From: CAYONM01 sp964405325
GTDB lineage: Bacteria > Planctomycetota > UBA11346
Length of the DNA stretch: 19,344 bases
Assembly: GCA_964405325.1 (NCBI GenBank)
Contig: CAYONM010000047.1
Location: forward strand, 1 to 19,344
Direction of reading: 5' to 3'
Positions within the stretch are counted from its first letter, which is position 1, and every line of letters starts with the position of its first letter. A program made the translations under genes and the position numbers. The notes beneath the pieces were generated by a model. It did not search any database. It had not been told where the DNA came from and worked only from the letters and a program-made list of their open reading frames with translations. Shown here piece after piece: positions 7,485 through 14,016 of the stretch.

Positions 7485-8384
7485 TCAGCAGACCGGCAGC
7501 GCGGTATGGGCGGCGATGGCCGTTCGCCAGCTGGCGGCTTGCGTCTCGTCGACGAAGGCCAGATCGGGCAGCTGCCAGTGGCTGCCGATGCGTTCGCTCT
7601 TGGCCCTGCCCATAGGGTGATAGGGCATCACCTCCACGGCTTCGATGCCAGCGAGGTCGTTGGCCAAGCGGGCGGTGGTCTGGAAATGGCTGTCCCGATC
7701 GTTGATGCCGGGAATGACGGGGCAGCGCAGACGGATATGGGCGCCTGCCTCGGACAAGGCAATGAGGTTGTCGTGAATGCGGTGCTGGGCGACCCCGACC
7801 TGCCGCTGATGGGCATCCCGGTCGCTCTGCTTCCAATCGAACAGGAACAGGTCGGTCAGCGGCAGCAGCTCGAGCAGTCGCTCGCGCTGGCCGAAGCCGC
7901 TGGTTTCGATGCAGGTGTGGATGCCCGCTGTCTTGGCGGCCTGGAGCAGGGCGCGGGTGAAACTGGCCTGGGCCAAGGGCTCACCGCCGGAGATGGTCAG
8001 GCCGCCGCCGGAGCCGTCGAAAAAGGCGCGGTCCTTGACCACGTCGGCCATGACCTGCGCCACCGACAAGCGCTCGCCCTTGATCTCCAAGGCCGCTTGC
8101 GGGCAGGCGCGCACGCAGGCGCCGCAAGCATCACAGGCGCTGCGATCGATGCGGTGCAGGCCCTGCTCGATGGCGTGGCAGCCGGAGGGACAGGCCTGCG
8201 CACAGGCGCCACAGGCGCTGCAGCGTTCGTGCAAGAAATACAGCTCGGGCCTGCCCGCCTGGGATTCGGGATTGTGGCACCACTGACAGCGCAGCGGACA
8301 ACCTTTGAGGAAGACCGTGGTCCGAATTCCCGGCCCATCGTGCAGGGAGCAGCGTTCAATGGCGAGGACCAGTCCGGTATTCAT
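7485..8384 (-). CDS. Glycyl radical enzyme activating enzyme (radical SAM activase)
   Basis: This 299-residue radical SAM protein installs the glycyl radical on its partner enzyme using S-adenosylmethionine. The radical SAM cluster motif is CPLRCQWC (Cys29, Cys33, Cys36). It is followed by a ferredoxin-like insert with two CxxCxxCxxxC sets (Cys55/58/61/65 and Cys84/87/90/94), as in activases of non-PFL glycyl radical enzymes. The SAM-binding SGGEP is at 132-136. The opening (ERCSLHDGPGIRTTVFLKGC) is the classic activase signature. The start at 8384 is chosen because homology begins at MNTGLVLAIE and GGAG lies about 7 nt upstream. It lies 22 nt downstream of the glycyl radical enzyme stop on the same strand, so the two form an operon. 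Length and motifs are complete. Very confident for the family. Confidence 0.95.
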   Translation of the reverse strand: MNTGLVLAIERCSLHDGPGIRTTVFLKGCPLRCQWCHNPESQAGRPELYFLHERCSACGACAQACPSGCHAIEQGLHRIDRSACDACGACVRACPQAALEIKGERLSVAQVMADVVKDRAFFDGSGGGLTISGGEPLAQASFTRALLQAAKTAGIHTCIETSGFGQRERLLELLPLTDLFLFDWKQSDRDAHQRQVGVAQHRIHDNLIALSEAGAHIRLRCPVIPGINDRDSHFQTTARLANDLAGIEAVEVMPYHPMGRAKSERIGSHWQLPDLAFVDETQAASWRTAIAAHTALPVC

Positions 8385-8406
8385 GTCGGCTCCATGTGTG
8401 ATCGAA

Positions 8407-10626
8407 TCAGCAATGCACGGTGCGCCTGATGATCTCTTCCTGCACCGGACGATCCAGATCAACGAAACGCGCCGACCAACCGCCGACCCGCACCAGCAGA
8501 TGGGGATGGCGTTCCGGGTGGTCCAGGGCCTCCTCCAGTTCGCGCTGGTCGACCACGGTCAGGGTGGCCTGCATGCCGCCCTGCTGCCAGAAGACACCGC
8601 ACAGGGCTTCCAGCGCTGGGCGTTGGTGCGAGAACCAGGTCTTGGCCAGTTTGATGTTGCTGCTGACGCCGCCGTTGACCGGGTCGATGCGCGCCAGCGA
8701 ATTCAGAAGCGCAGTCAGGCCGCTGCGATCGGCGCCGGCGCTGGGGGCGGTGCCGATGGCGAAGGGCGTGCCGGCGTGGCGGCCATCGGGGGTGGCGCCG
8801 CAGGCCGCGCCCATGTCGTAGCCACCGGGATTGACGCTGCTCACCGTCAGGAAATCCAGGCCATGGCGTTTGCTGGCGGCATCCGCCGCGCGCATTGCCA
8901 GGCGCCAGAGATCGACCGTGACGGCGTCGACTTCGGCAAGGTCGTTGCCAAATTTCGGAGCCGCTTGCAGGCGTGTCAGGAGCTCTGGGTGCTGGTCGAA
9001 ATCCGTGGCCAAGGCCGTGCGCAGCGTGGTCGCATCGATCTCCGGATGCTGTTCCAGCGCCACCAGGCCATCGGCCACGTTGACCATGCCGTGCGCCATG
9101 ACGCAGGCGCCCTGGTAGCGCACGCCGCCGTCGAACAGGCTGGCACCGCGCGCCAGGCAATCGTCGAGCAGAAGGCTGGCGAACAGGAAGGCACAGTCCT
9201 GTCGGAGTACCGCATTGTTGATGGCGTGCGCCTGGGCAGCCAGTTCTGCGGCGTTTGCGATCTCCTCGTGCAGGCGCTGCCGGAGCGTGTGTCGATCCGC
9301 CGGCTGTCGCAGCTGCGGACTCAGACGATGACCGGCGGCGTCTCGGCCGCCCCAGAGCGCGGCGTGGAAGCTTTGCCCAAACGACCAGCCATGATTGAGC
9401 AGGCTGGGACTCATGCCGGCGATCATGTATTCGCCGCAGCCCAGGGGGTGGTAGCGCTCGGCATCGTGCCGGGGCACGTGCAGGGCCTGCTCGATGCCGG
9501 GTACGATGGCATCGTCGTTGAACAACATGGGATAGGTGCCGCCATCGCCCAGGGCCGCGTACGCAGCCTGCAGCAGGCCGGGGTCCTGATGCTTGTGGAA
9601 GCGCAGGCTCAGCTGGGGGATCACCTCACGGTGGCGGCGGGTGGCGGCGATGGCGGCCAGGCAGAAGCGATCGGCCTGTTCCGGATTGCGTCGGCCGACG
9701 CCGCCGATGAGCAGACGACAGACGGCCGGGTCACCATGGCGAGCGATCTGGCGCCACAGTCCCAGCACCAAGGCATCGGCCTGTTCCTGGCTCAGGCGGC
9801 CGCTGTCGATATCGGCGGCGTAGAAATCGCCCAGGGCCACATCCGGACGCCAGCATTCGATATGGCGACCGCCGGCCAGCAGGCTCACCAGCCAGTAGAG
9901 CTGCATGGCCTCGTGCAGGTTTGCAGGCGCACCTTGCTGCAGCGCTTCCAGGCTCGCGGCGATGCGGTGCAGGCGCAGACGTTCGGCCTCATCCAGGCGC
10001 TCGCTGCACAGCCGCTGCGCCTGCTCCTGATAATACCGGCAGGTGGCCAAGAGCAGGGTGACGGTCTCGCGCAAGGCGGCGTGCAGATCGTGATCCGCCA
10101 TCTCTGCCTGCGCGATCCGTTGCTGTAAGCCGGGCAGGCCTTCACGCAGCAGCGGGTCCAGATCCAGGGCCAGGGCGAAGCCGGAGCCGCCGCCGGAAAT
10201 CTGGCCGTGCTGATGGATGCACGCGGTCAGTTCCTCGGGCCAGCGCTGGCTGATGCGCGCCCAGGTGGCGCGATCCTGCCAGTACGCCAGTACCGCCTGC
10301 ACCGCCGCCGCATCGGCGGGTTCCCGATAGCGCGCAGCGGCGGCGAAATCGCAGCAATAGCCGCCCTGTTTGCCGGGGTCTTGGCGGTCTGGCATCATCG
10401 CCCACCACATGCTGCCGACATAGACGATGCGATCCGCTGCCTGTGCACCGGCCAGGAGGTCCCCCGGCGCGATGCTGCCGAGACCGTGCGGAAATTGCGC
10501 CTGTAGGCAGGCCGCTTCGCGCAGGGCCGGATGGGCTTGCGCGTGTGTCTGATGGGCACGCGTGATGGCCACGGCTTGGGCCACCACCGGATGCAGCCTG
10601 TCGGTGTCGATCGTTTCCCAGGACAT
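8407..10626 (-). CDS. Glycyl radical enzyme (pyruvate formate-lyase family), substrate unknown
   Basis: This is a 739-residue PFL-like enzyme. The start at 10626 (MSWETID) follows AGGAGGT by 4 nt, whereas the frame-opening Met 21 nt earlier has no such site. The catalytic cysteine motif is GCGEY (Cys397, Glu399). The C-terminal radical loop is LLVRVGGWSARF, with the radical Gly expected at 716, followed by PVQEEIIRRT. Characterised dehydratases and lyases (choline lyase, glycerol/propanediol dehydratase, hydroxyproline dehydratase) usually carry GCVE and RVxGY; here Val is Gly and Tyr is Trp. Pyruvate formate-lyase itself has a CC pair, which is absent. The enzyme should form a radical after activation by the downstream activase and be sensitive to oxygen. 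A divergent sugar-type regulator suggests a carbohydrate or polyol-derived substrate, which is an inference. Confidence 0.92.
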   Translation of the reverse strand: MSWETIDTDRLHPVVAQAVAITRAHQTHAQAHPALREAACLQAQFPHGLGSIAPGDLLAGAQAADRIVYVGSMWWAMMPDRQDPGKQGGYCCDFAAAARYREPADAAAVQAVLAYWQDRATWARISQRWPEELTACIHQHGQISGGGSGFALALDLDPLLREGLPGLQQRIAQAEMADHDLHAALRETVTLLLATCRYYQEQAQRLCSERLDEAERLRLHRIAASLEALQQGAPANLHEAMQLYWLVSLLAGGRHIECWRPDVALGDFYAADIDSGRLSQEQADALVLGLWRQIARHGDPAVCRLLIGGVGRRNPEQADRFCLAAIAATRRHREVIPQLSLRFHKHQDPGLLQAAYAALGDGGTYPMLFNDDAIVPGIEQALHVPRHDAERYHPLGCGEYMIAGMSPSLLNHGWSFGQSFHAALWGGRDAAGHRLSPQLRQPADRHTLRQRLHEEIANAAELAAQAHAINNAVLRQDCAFLFASLLLDDCLARGASLFDGGVRYQGACVMAHGMVNVADGLVALEQHPEIDATTLRTALATDFDQHPELLTRLQAAPKFGNDLAEVDAVTVDLWRLAMRAADAASKRHGLDFLTVSSVNPGGYDMGAACGATPDGRHAGTPFAIGTAPSAGADRSGLTALLNSLARIDPVNGGVSSNIKLAKTWFSHQRPALEALCGVFWQQGGMQATLTVVDQRELEEALDHPERHPHLLVRVGGWSARFVDLDRPVQEEIIRRTVHC

Positions 10627-10655
10627 CGCGACCTCCTTGTCTGGCACAGCGCCAG

Positions 10656-10678
10656 CTAATTATTAGACAAATATGTCT
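10656..10678. promoter_or_regulatory. Overlapping palindromes, candidate operator of the GntR-LacI regulator
   Basis: Two perfect inverted repeats overlap in the AT-rich part of the divergent intergenic region: CTAAT-T-ATTAG (10656-10666) and AGACA-AATA-TGTCT (10665-10678). They lie immediately downstream of the predicted start point of the enzyme operon, where a bound repressor would block transcription. The divergent regulator 52 nt away is the obvious candidate to bind here. Confidence 0.5.
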
Positions 10679-10688
10679 TGTTATGAAA

Positions 10689-10717
10689 ACCATATCTGGC
10701 CCCGCCGCCCAGGTCAA
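10689..10717 (-). promoter_or_regulatory. Putative sigma-70-type promoter of the glycyl radical enzyme operon
   Basis: On the minus strand TTGACC (10712-10717, five of six matches to -35) and TATGGT (10689-10694, four of six to -10) are separated by exactly 17 bp. The start point would be near 10682, just upstream of the palindromes at 10656-10678, leaving a leader of about 56 nt before the ATG at 10626. Confidence 0.55.
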
Positions 10718-10729
10718 TACAACCGTTGC

Positions 10730-11800
10730 ATGAGCAGGGAACGCGGCAGACCGGCGGTGAAGAGTCCGCGCATCCAGGCGGCGCTGCGGCAACGGCTGGC
10801 CAGCGGCGAATGGCGTGCGGGGGATCTGATTCCCACCGAGCACGAGCTGTGCGCCCAGTACCTGGTCTCGCGCATGACCTTGCGCAGCGCCATGGCGCCG
10901 CTGGAAACGGAAGGGCTGCTGCAACGGGTGCGCGGTAAGGGCACTTTTGTTGGCGGCACGGTTACGCCGCGAGCGCATCTGGCCATCCTCCTGGACACGC
11001 TGGATCTCAATGAAGACCAGCCCTATCGCGATCAGCTGCATCGCGGCATGCAGGCGGCCTTGGAGAACAGCGGCATCGCCTGCACCGTGCACGGCAAGCC
11101 TCCCGATGAACCGCTGCTCGCTTATCTCCAGCAGCACGACGAACTCGCGCGTTCCTGGGGCGGTGTGCTGGTGGCTTCGGGCAGCATGGACGCCACCGCT
11201 CTGGCCTGGCTGCGAGCGGCCGGCATTCCGGTGGTGGGCTTGACCCGTCCGGCTCCGGAATTGCGCATGCCCTGGGTCGATATCGACAACCACCTTGGCG
11301 GTATGTTGGCGGCGCAGCATCTCCAAGAGCGCGGCTGCAGTCGGGTGCTGATCCTGGATATGGCCCAGAGTTCTTTCGCCTTGGAGCGGCAGCGGGGTTT
11401 CCTGCACGGCTGGTCTGAGGAGCATCCACCGATCTGGGACGATTACGGCAGTTTCCGCGGCCCCGAGGCCGCGCTCAGAGTCCAGGCGTATTGCGCGGCC
11501 CATCTGTCTGGTTCCGCGCCGGTGGATGGCATTTTCGTCTACATGGAACAACCGACCATCGGCGTCTATCGCGCCCTCGCCGCCGTCGGACTACGACCGG
11601 GCCACGATATGCCGGTCCTGCATTACAACGGCTTCCCGTGGCTTGCGGAGGTGCTGGAGCCAGCGCCAACGGCGCTGCGCCAGCCCTTCGACCGGGTCGG
11701 CTACGAGGCCACGCGCTTGCTGCAGTCCTTGATCCGTGGCGAGGAAATCAGTGCAGACCGTATTCTGGTGGCGCCGGAATTGATCATCCGCGGCACGTGA
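10730..11800 (+). CDS. GntR-type HTH regulator with LacI-like sugar-binding domain
   Basis: This 356-residue one-component regulator has a GntR winged helix at about residues 11-75: PTEHELCAQYLVSRMTLRSAM is the helix-turn-helix region and LLQRVRGKGTFV the wing. A LacI/periplasmic-binding-protein-like domain follows from about 80 to the end (AHLAILLDT, WGGVLVASGSMD, WVDIDNHLGGMLAAQHL, RVLILDMAQ, RQPFDRVGYEATRLL). This architecture is that of AraR-like regulators, which release DNA when a sugar binds. Homology and the basic N-terminus (MSRERGRPAVKSP) favour the start at 10730, although no clear ribosome-binding site precedes it. An in-frame ATG at 10673 lies inside the palindrome region and is less likely. 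The gene diverges from the glycyl radical enzyme and probably controls it. The inducer is unknown. Confidence 0.88.
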   Translation: MSRERGRPAVKSPRIQAALRQRLASGEWRAGDLIPTEHELCAQYLVSRMTLRSAMAPLETEGLLQRVRGKGTFVGGTVTPRAHLAILLDTLDLNEDQPYRDQLHRGMQAALENSGIACTVHGKPPDEPLLAYLQQHDELARSWGGVLVASGSMDATALAWLRAAGIPVVGLTRPAPELRMPWVDIDNHLGGMLAAQHLQERGCSRVLILDMAQSSFALERQRGFLHGWSEEHPPIWDDYGSFRGPEAALRVQAYCAAHLSGSAPVDGIFVYMEQPTIGVYRALAAVGLRPGHDMPVLHYNGFPWLAEVLEPAPTALRQPFDRVGYEATRLLQSLIRGEEISADRILVAPELIIRGT

Positions 11801-11839
11801 GGGCATCCTTCGCCGGCCCTCACCGCAAGCACGTGAGGG
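11793..11839. repeat. 11 bp direct repeat GCACGTGAGGG, second copy in a small hairpin
   Basis: Copies are at 11793-11803 (overlapping the regulator stop) and 11829-11839. The second pairs with CCCTCAC at 11817-11823 to form a 7 bp stem with a 9 nt loop between the convergent regulator and sulfatase remnant. There is no T-run, so it is at best a weak terminator. Confidence 0.3.
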
Positions 11840-11858
11840 TGATGGCCGAGGATCGTGG

Positions 11859-12270
11859 CTAGGCGCCGAAGGTGCTCAGGTACGGGCGGTCCGTGTCGGT
11901 GCGCATGCACCATTGCAGCAACTGCATCTGCAAGTCGGCAACCACGGGCTTCAACGTCTCCTCGCCGTAGCGATTGTGCATTTCCTCCGGGTCCTGGCGC
12001 ATGTTGTAGAGCTCGTGGTCTCCGGTTTCGCGGACCACCAGTTTCCACTCGTCGGTGCGGACCATTTTGCAGCGGGCCATGGCGTCGGGGCACTGCTGAT
12101 AGGTCAGCTGCTTGCCGCCGGTGGCTTTGATGCGACGGCCGTCTTGCTCTTGCCACACCTTGGCCGGCAGTTCGCGCGCGCATGGCGGCTTCGTGGCAGC
12201 CGTCGGCGAAGACCGCCTCGCGCTGCAGCTGGCCATGGATCAGCGGTAATCGTTCAGGGGTCAAGGTTGC
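11859..12270 (-). pseudogene. Sulfatase 3' fragment with a frameshift in a CG run
   Basis: Read on the minus strand, the first segment (PERLPLIHGQLQREAVFADG, then CHEAAMRAR) and the second (ELPAKVWQEQDGRR through RTDEWKLVVRETGDHELYNM and DPEEMHNRYGEETLKPVV) together resemble the last 130 or so residues of a type I sulfatase, where W-K-L-V...ELYN...DP.E..N is the usual C-terminal region. The two segments are in different frames, and the shift falls in the CGCGCGCGC run at 12173-12181. No start codon, catalytic C-x-P-S-R formylglycine site or metal ligands are present, because the 5' three quarters are missing. The gene would have hydrolysed a sulfate ester but is not functional. The frameshift could also be a sequencing error, but the truncation cannot be. 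Confidence 0.7.
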
Positions 12271-12289
12271 CGGTGGAATGGAGGATAGG

Positions 12290-12464
12290 ACCCACAGATT
12301 CGTTCGAAGACCCCTATTTGCTGGGCGATTGGGAGCTGATCGACCTGGAGACCGATCCCCTGGAATTGCACAACGTCATCGAGGACCCGGCCTATCGCGA
12401 AACCCGCGACCGGCTCTACGCCCCGCAGTTTACTACAAGAAGCTCTGAGGGAGGCGTCACATAG
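12290..12464 (+). pseudogene. Second sulfatase 3' fragment, opposite orientation
   Basis: On the plus strand the frame reads DPYLLGDWELIDLETDPLEL, then HNVIEDPAYRETRDRLYAPQ, and ends at TAG 12462-12464. This is the ELYDLETDPxELxNLxxDPxYxxxRxxL pattern found near the C-terminus of type I sulfatases. The preceding sequence is not sulfatase-like and the catalytic domain is missing. It abuts, head to head, the minus-strand sulfatase fragment ending near 12270, so two different sulfatase ends have been brought together. The last residues run into a dispersed repeat (CTCTGAGGGAGGCGTC at 12443), which may be the breakpoint. Confidence 0.6.
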
Positions 12465-12907
12465 GAAGACCGGCGCGAATTTAGCTATTTGCACAAAAAT
12501 ACAAATTGAAATCTGGCAGCAGCCGTAAACCTGTCGGTTCGATGCAACTGGATGCGACGCGAGACGCGCCAACCCGGGGATCGGCGCTGCCAGGGGGCGA
12601 GCCTTGAGCGACTCTGGCACGCCCCACCGGCACGCACACGCGCCGGTGGGGCCACCAAGCTAGCCTGAGTACGGCGAGGCCGGGCGGTGTTGGCCGTTCA
12701 GGCCTGAGCCTCCGCCTCCTGCGGGAACCAGCCGCGGGTTCTGGTGCAGATCTTCACCGGCAAGCGCAGATCACCGGATGTTCCTGATGTCTTGAACGAG
12801 CACTGGCGCACCCGCCAGCCGGGCTCCGGTCCCACGCTCCTCCGTCGCGACGTGCTCGCCTGACTCTTATCGGATTCGTGCCGAATTCGACCTCTGAGGG
12901 AGGCGTC
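12443..12907 (+). repeat. Direct repeat CTCTGAGGGAGGCGTC, two exact copies
   Basis: Exact 16 bp copies lie at 12443-12458 and 12892-12907, bracketing about 430 bp without a recognisable gene. The first is preceded by AAGAAG, making AAGAAGCTCTGAGG identical to 4497-4510. The word therefore belongs to a dispersed repeat and may mark the ends of an inserted or shuffled segment. Confidence 0.6.
12621..12652. other. Strong GC hairpin, 11 bp perfect stem
   Basis: The arms GCCCCACCGGC (12621-12631) and GCCGGTGGGGC (12642-12652) pair perfectly around a 10 nt loop. No T-run follows on either strand, so it is not a standard intrinsic terminator. It could be a recombination site, a REP-like element or a Rho-associated structure. 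Confidence 0.5.
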
Positions 12908-12919
12908 CATTATGCCCAT

Positions 12920-12965
12920 CCAGGGAAACGATCAGCTGTCACCCAGGGAAACGATCAGCTGTCGC
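12920..12965. repeat. 23 bp tandem duplication, two copies
   Basis: CAGGGAAACGATCAGCTGTC occurs at 12921-12940 and 12944-12963, a 23 bp period. The copies differ only near the end of the unit (A versus G). It sits just downstream of the secreted LamG/FN3 gene stop (minus strand). Each unit contains the palindrome CAGCTG. Confidence 0.75.
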
Positions 12966-12999
12966 CGGGCAGGGCGGCGACAGCAATGGTGACCAATGC

Positions 13000-13884
13000 C
13001 TACTCGGCATCGACCTTGAATTCATAGGCGGTGGTCGCTTCCAAGCCGGTCACTTGGTAGCTGTAGGTGGCGCTGTTGTCGTCGTCGACGGTGCCGATCT
13101 CGTTCCATGTGCTGCCGTCGTCGGCCAACTGAGAGACGCGGTAGATGGTTTCGGTGCTGCCGACATCGGGCCAGCTCAGGGCCACGGATTCGTGGCTGAG
13201 GGCGACGGCACTCAGGTCCAAGGGCATCGGACCAGCCGCACCGTCGCTGATCACCAGATCGTCCACCACGAAACCATAATTGTTCTTATCCATGTACTGG
13301 TTGAGCAGGCCGAAGGTGCCGGCGGTGTTGGCCCCAGCGGTTAGCGCCACCTGGTCGAACACGGTCACCGAATCGGCGACGCCGTCAGCGTCGTCCAGCA
13401 CCAGACTGACACTCTGACCTTCCACTGTCACCGTGGCAGCGTAGGTGGTGCCGGGAACATATCTCCATGGATCGCTGGCGAGGGTCCGGGTCTCCTTGAG
13501 CTTGGAGCCATAATTAATGGGGTCGCCATCGAACTCCAAGACCTCGGCAGCCTTATTACTGCCGTTGATGTAAAGCACCACCATCTGCGACTCGCTGGTC
13601 TGGCGCACGATGAAGCCGACACCATCGTCGTCGTTGAGGGTGACGGTGCAGGTGACCTCGTAATCGGTCCAGCTAGCACCGCCCTTGAGATACAAGTTGC
13701 CGACACCATCGCCATCGTTGCTGGCCAGACCGCCGAGATCGAGAGACCAATCGGCGGCGCCTCCTTCAGTCCAATCGCTGAGATCGACGGTGCTGTCGAA
13801 GTTGTCGGAATAGAGTTCGGTGCCCTGGGCCAGGCCGCAGGCGCAGGCACAAACGAGCAGACGAGGGATGATACGATCCATCAT
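13000..13884 (-). CDS. Secreted LamG/concanavalin-like protein with C-terminal FN3 domain
   Basis: This 294-residue protein begins with a signal peptide (MMDRIIPRLLVCACACGLAQG). A jelly-roll domain follows at about 22-210, starting YSDNFDSTVDLSDW and closing YGFVVDDLVIS, a layout typical of LamG or 3-keto-disaccharide-hydrolase-like beta sandwiches. A fibronectin type III domain fills about 215-294 (VALSWPDVGSTETIYRVSQL to GLEATTAYEFKVDAE). The start at 13884 has AAGGA 8 nt upstream. The FN3 domain ends abruptly at TAG, and the frame then stays open for 16 more codons, so the original protein may have been longer. It lies 132 nt downstream of the kinase gene on the same strand and could be its output or its ligand-binding partner. 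No catalytic residues recognised. Confidence 0.75.
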   Translation of the reverse strand: MMDRIIPRLLVCACACGLAQGTELYSDNFDSTVDLSDWTEGGAADWSLDLGGLASNDGDGVGNLYLKGGASWTDYEVTCTVTLNDDDGVGFIVRQTSESQMVVLYINGSNKAAEVLEFDGDPINYGSKLKETRTLASDPWRYVPGTTYAATVTVEGQSVSLVLDDADGVADSVTVFDQVALTAGANTAGTFGLLNQYMDKNNYGFVVDDLVISDGAAGPMPLDLSAVALSHESVALSWPDVGSTETIYRVSQLADDGSTWNEIGTVDDDNSATYSYQVTGLEATTAYEFKVDAE

Positions 13885-14016
13885 GATGTGGGTCCTTTCC
13901 GGAATGGATGAGCCACCACCATATGCCAGCACTCGCAGGTCGCCGTATCGAATTCCGGAAGCGGAGCACGGATTCCGGACATGCCGCATTCCTGCTCCTG
14001 CCTTGGGTGCCCCTGA

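Larger units (their letters stand above)
12465..12999. other. Non-coding or decayed stretch
   Basis: No gene is supported. A short AT-rich patch (about 12480-12515) is followed by GC-rich DNA with a strong hairpin at 12621-12652. A plus-strand frame at 12744-12863 (starting GTG, reading VQIFTGKRRSPDVPDVLNEH) and a minus-strand frame at 12698-12919 are both open, but I recognise neither and see no good ribosome-binding site. A 23 bp tandem duplication at 12920-12965 closes the region. Confidence 0.5.

Noticed and set aside
8305..10128. 607-codon open frame on the plus strand opposite the glycyl radical enzyme
   Set aside because: It lies antisense to a clear, motif-complete enzyme, has an A/G/Q-rich low-information sequence, and has no recognisable domain. 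It is a GC-rich shadow frame.
10142..11551. 469-codon minus-strand frame opposite the GntR-LacI regulator
   Set aside because: Its last part is an out-of-frame reading of the glycyl radical enzyme and the rest is antisense to the regulator. No domain is recognisable.
12525..12555. tRNA-like T-loop word GGTTCGATGC
   Set aside because: The flanks do not form a 5 bp T-stem and no cloverleaf can be built around it.
13885..14016. Separate small gene between the kinase and the LamG/FN3 protein
   Set aside because: Only the upstream extension of the LamG/FN3 frame runs here. It has no ribosome-binding site and the signal peptide begins at 13884. Several TTCCGGA words are present but no clear site.
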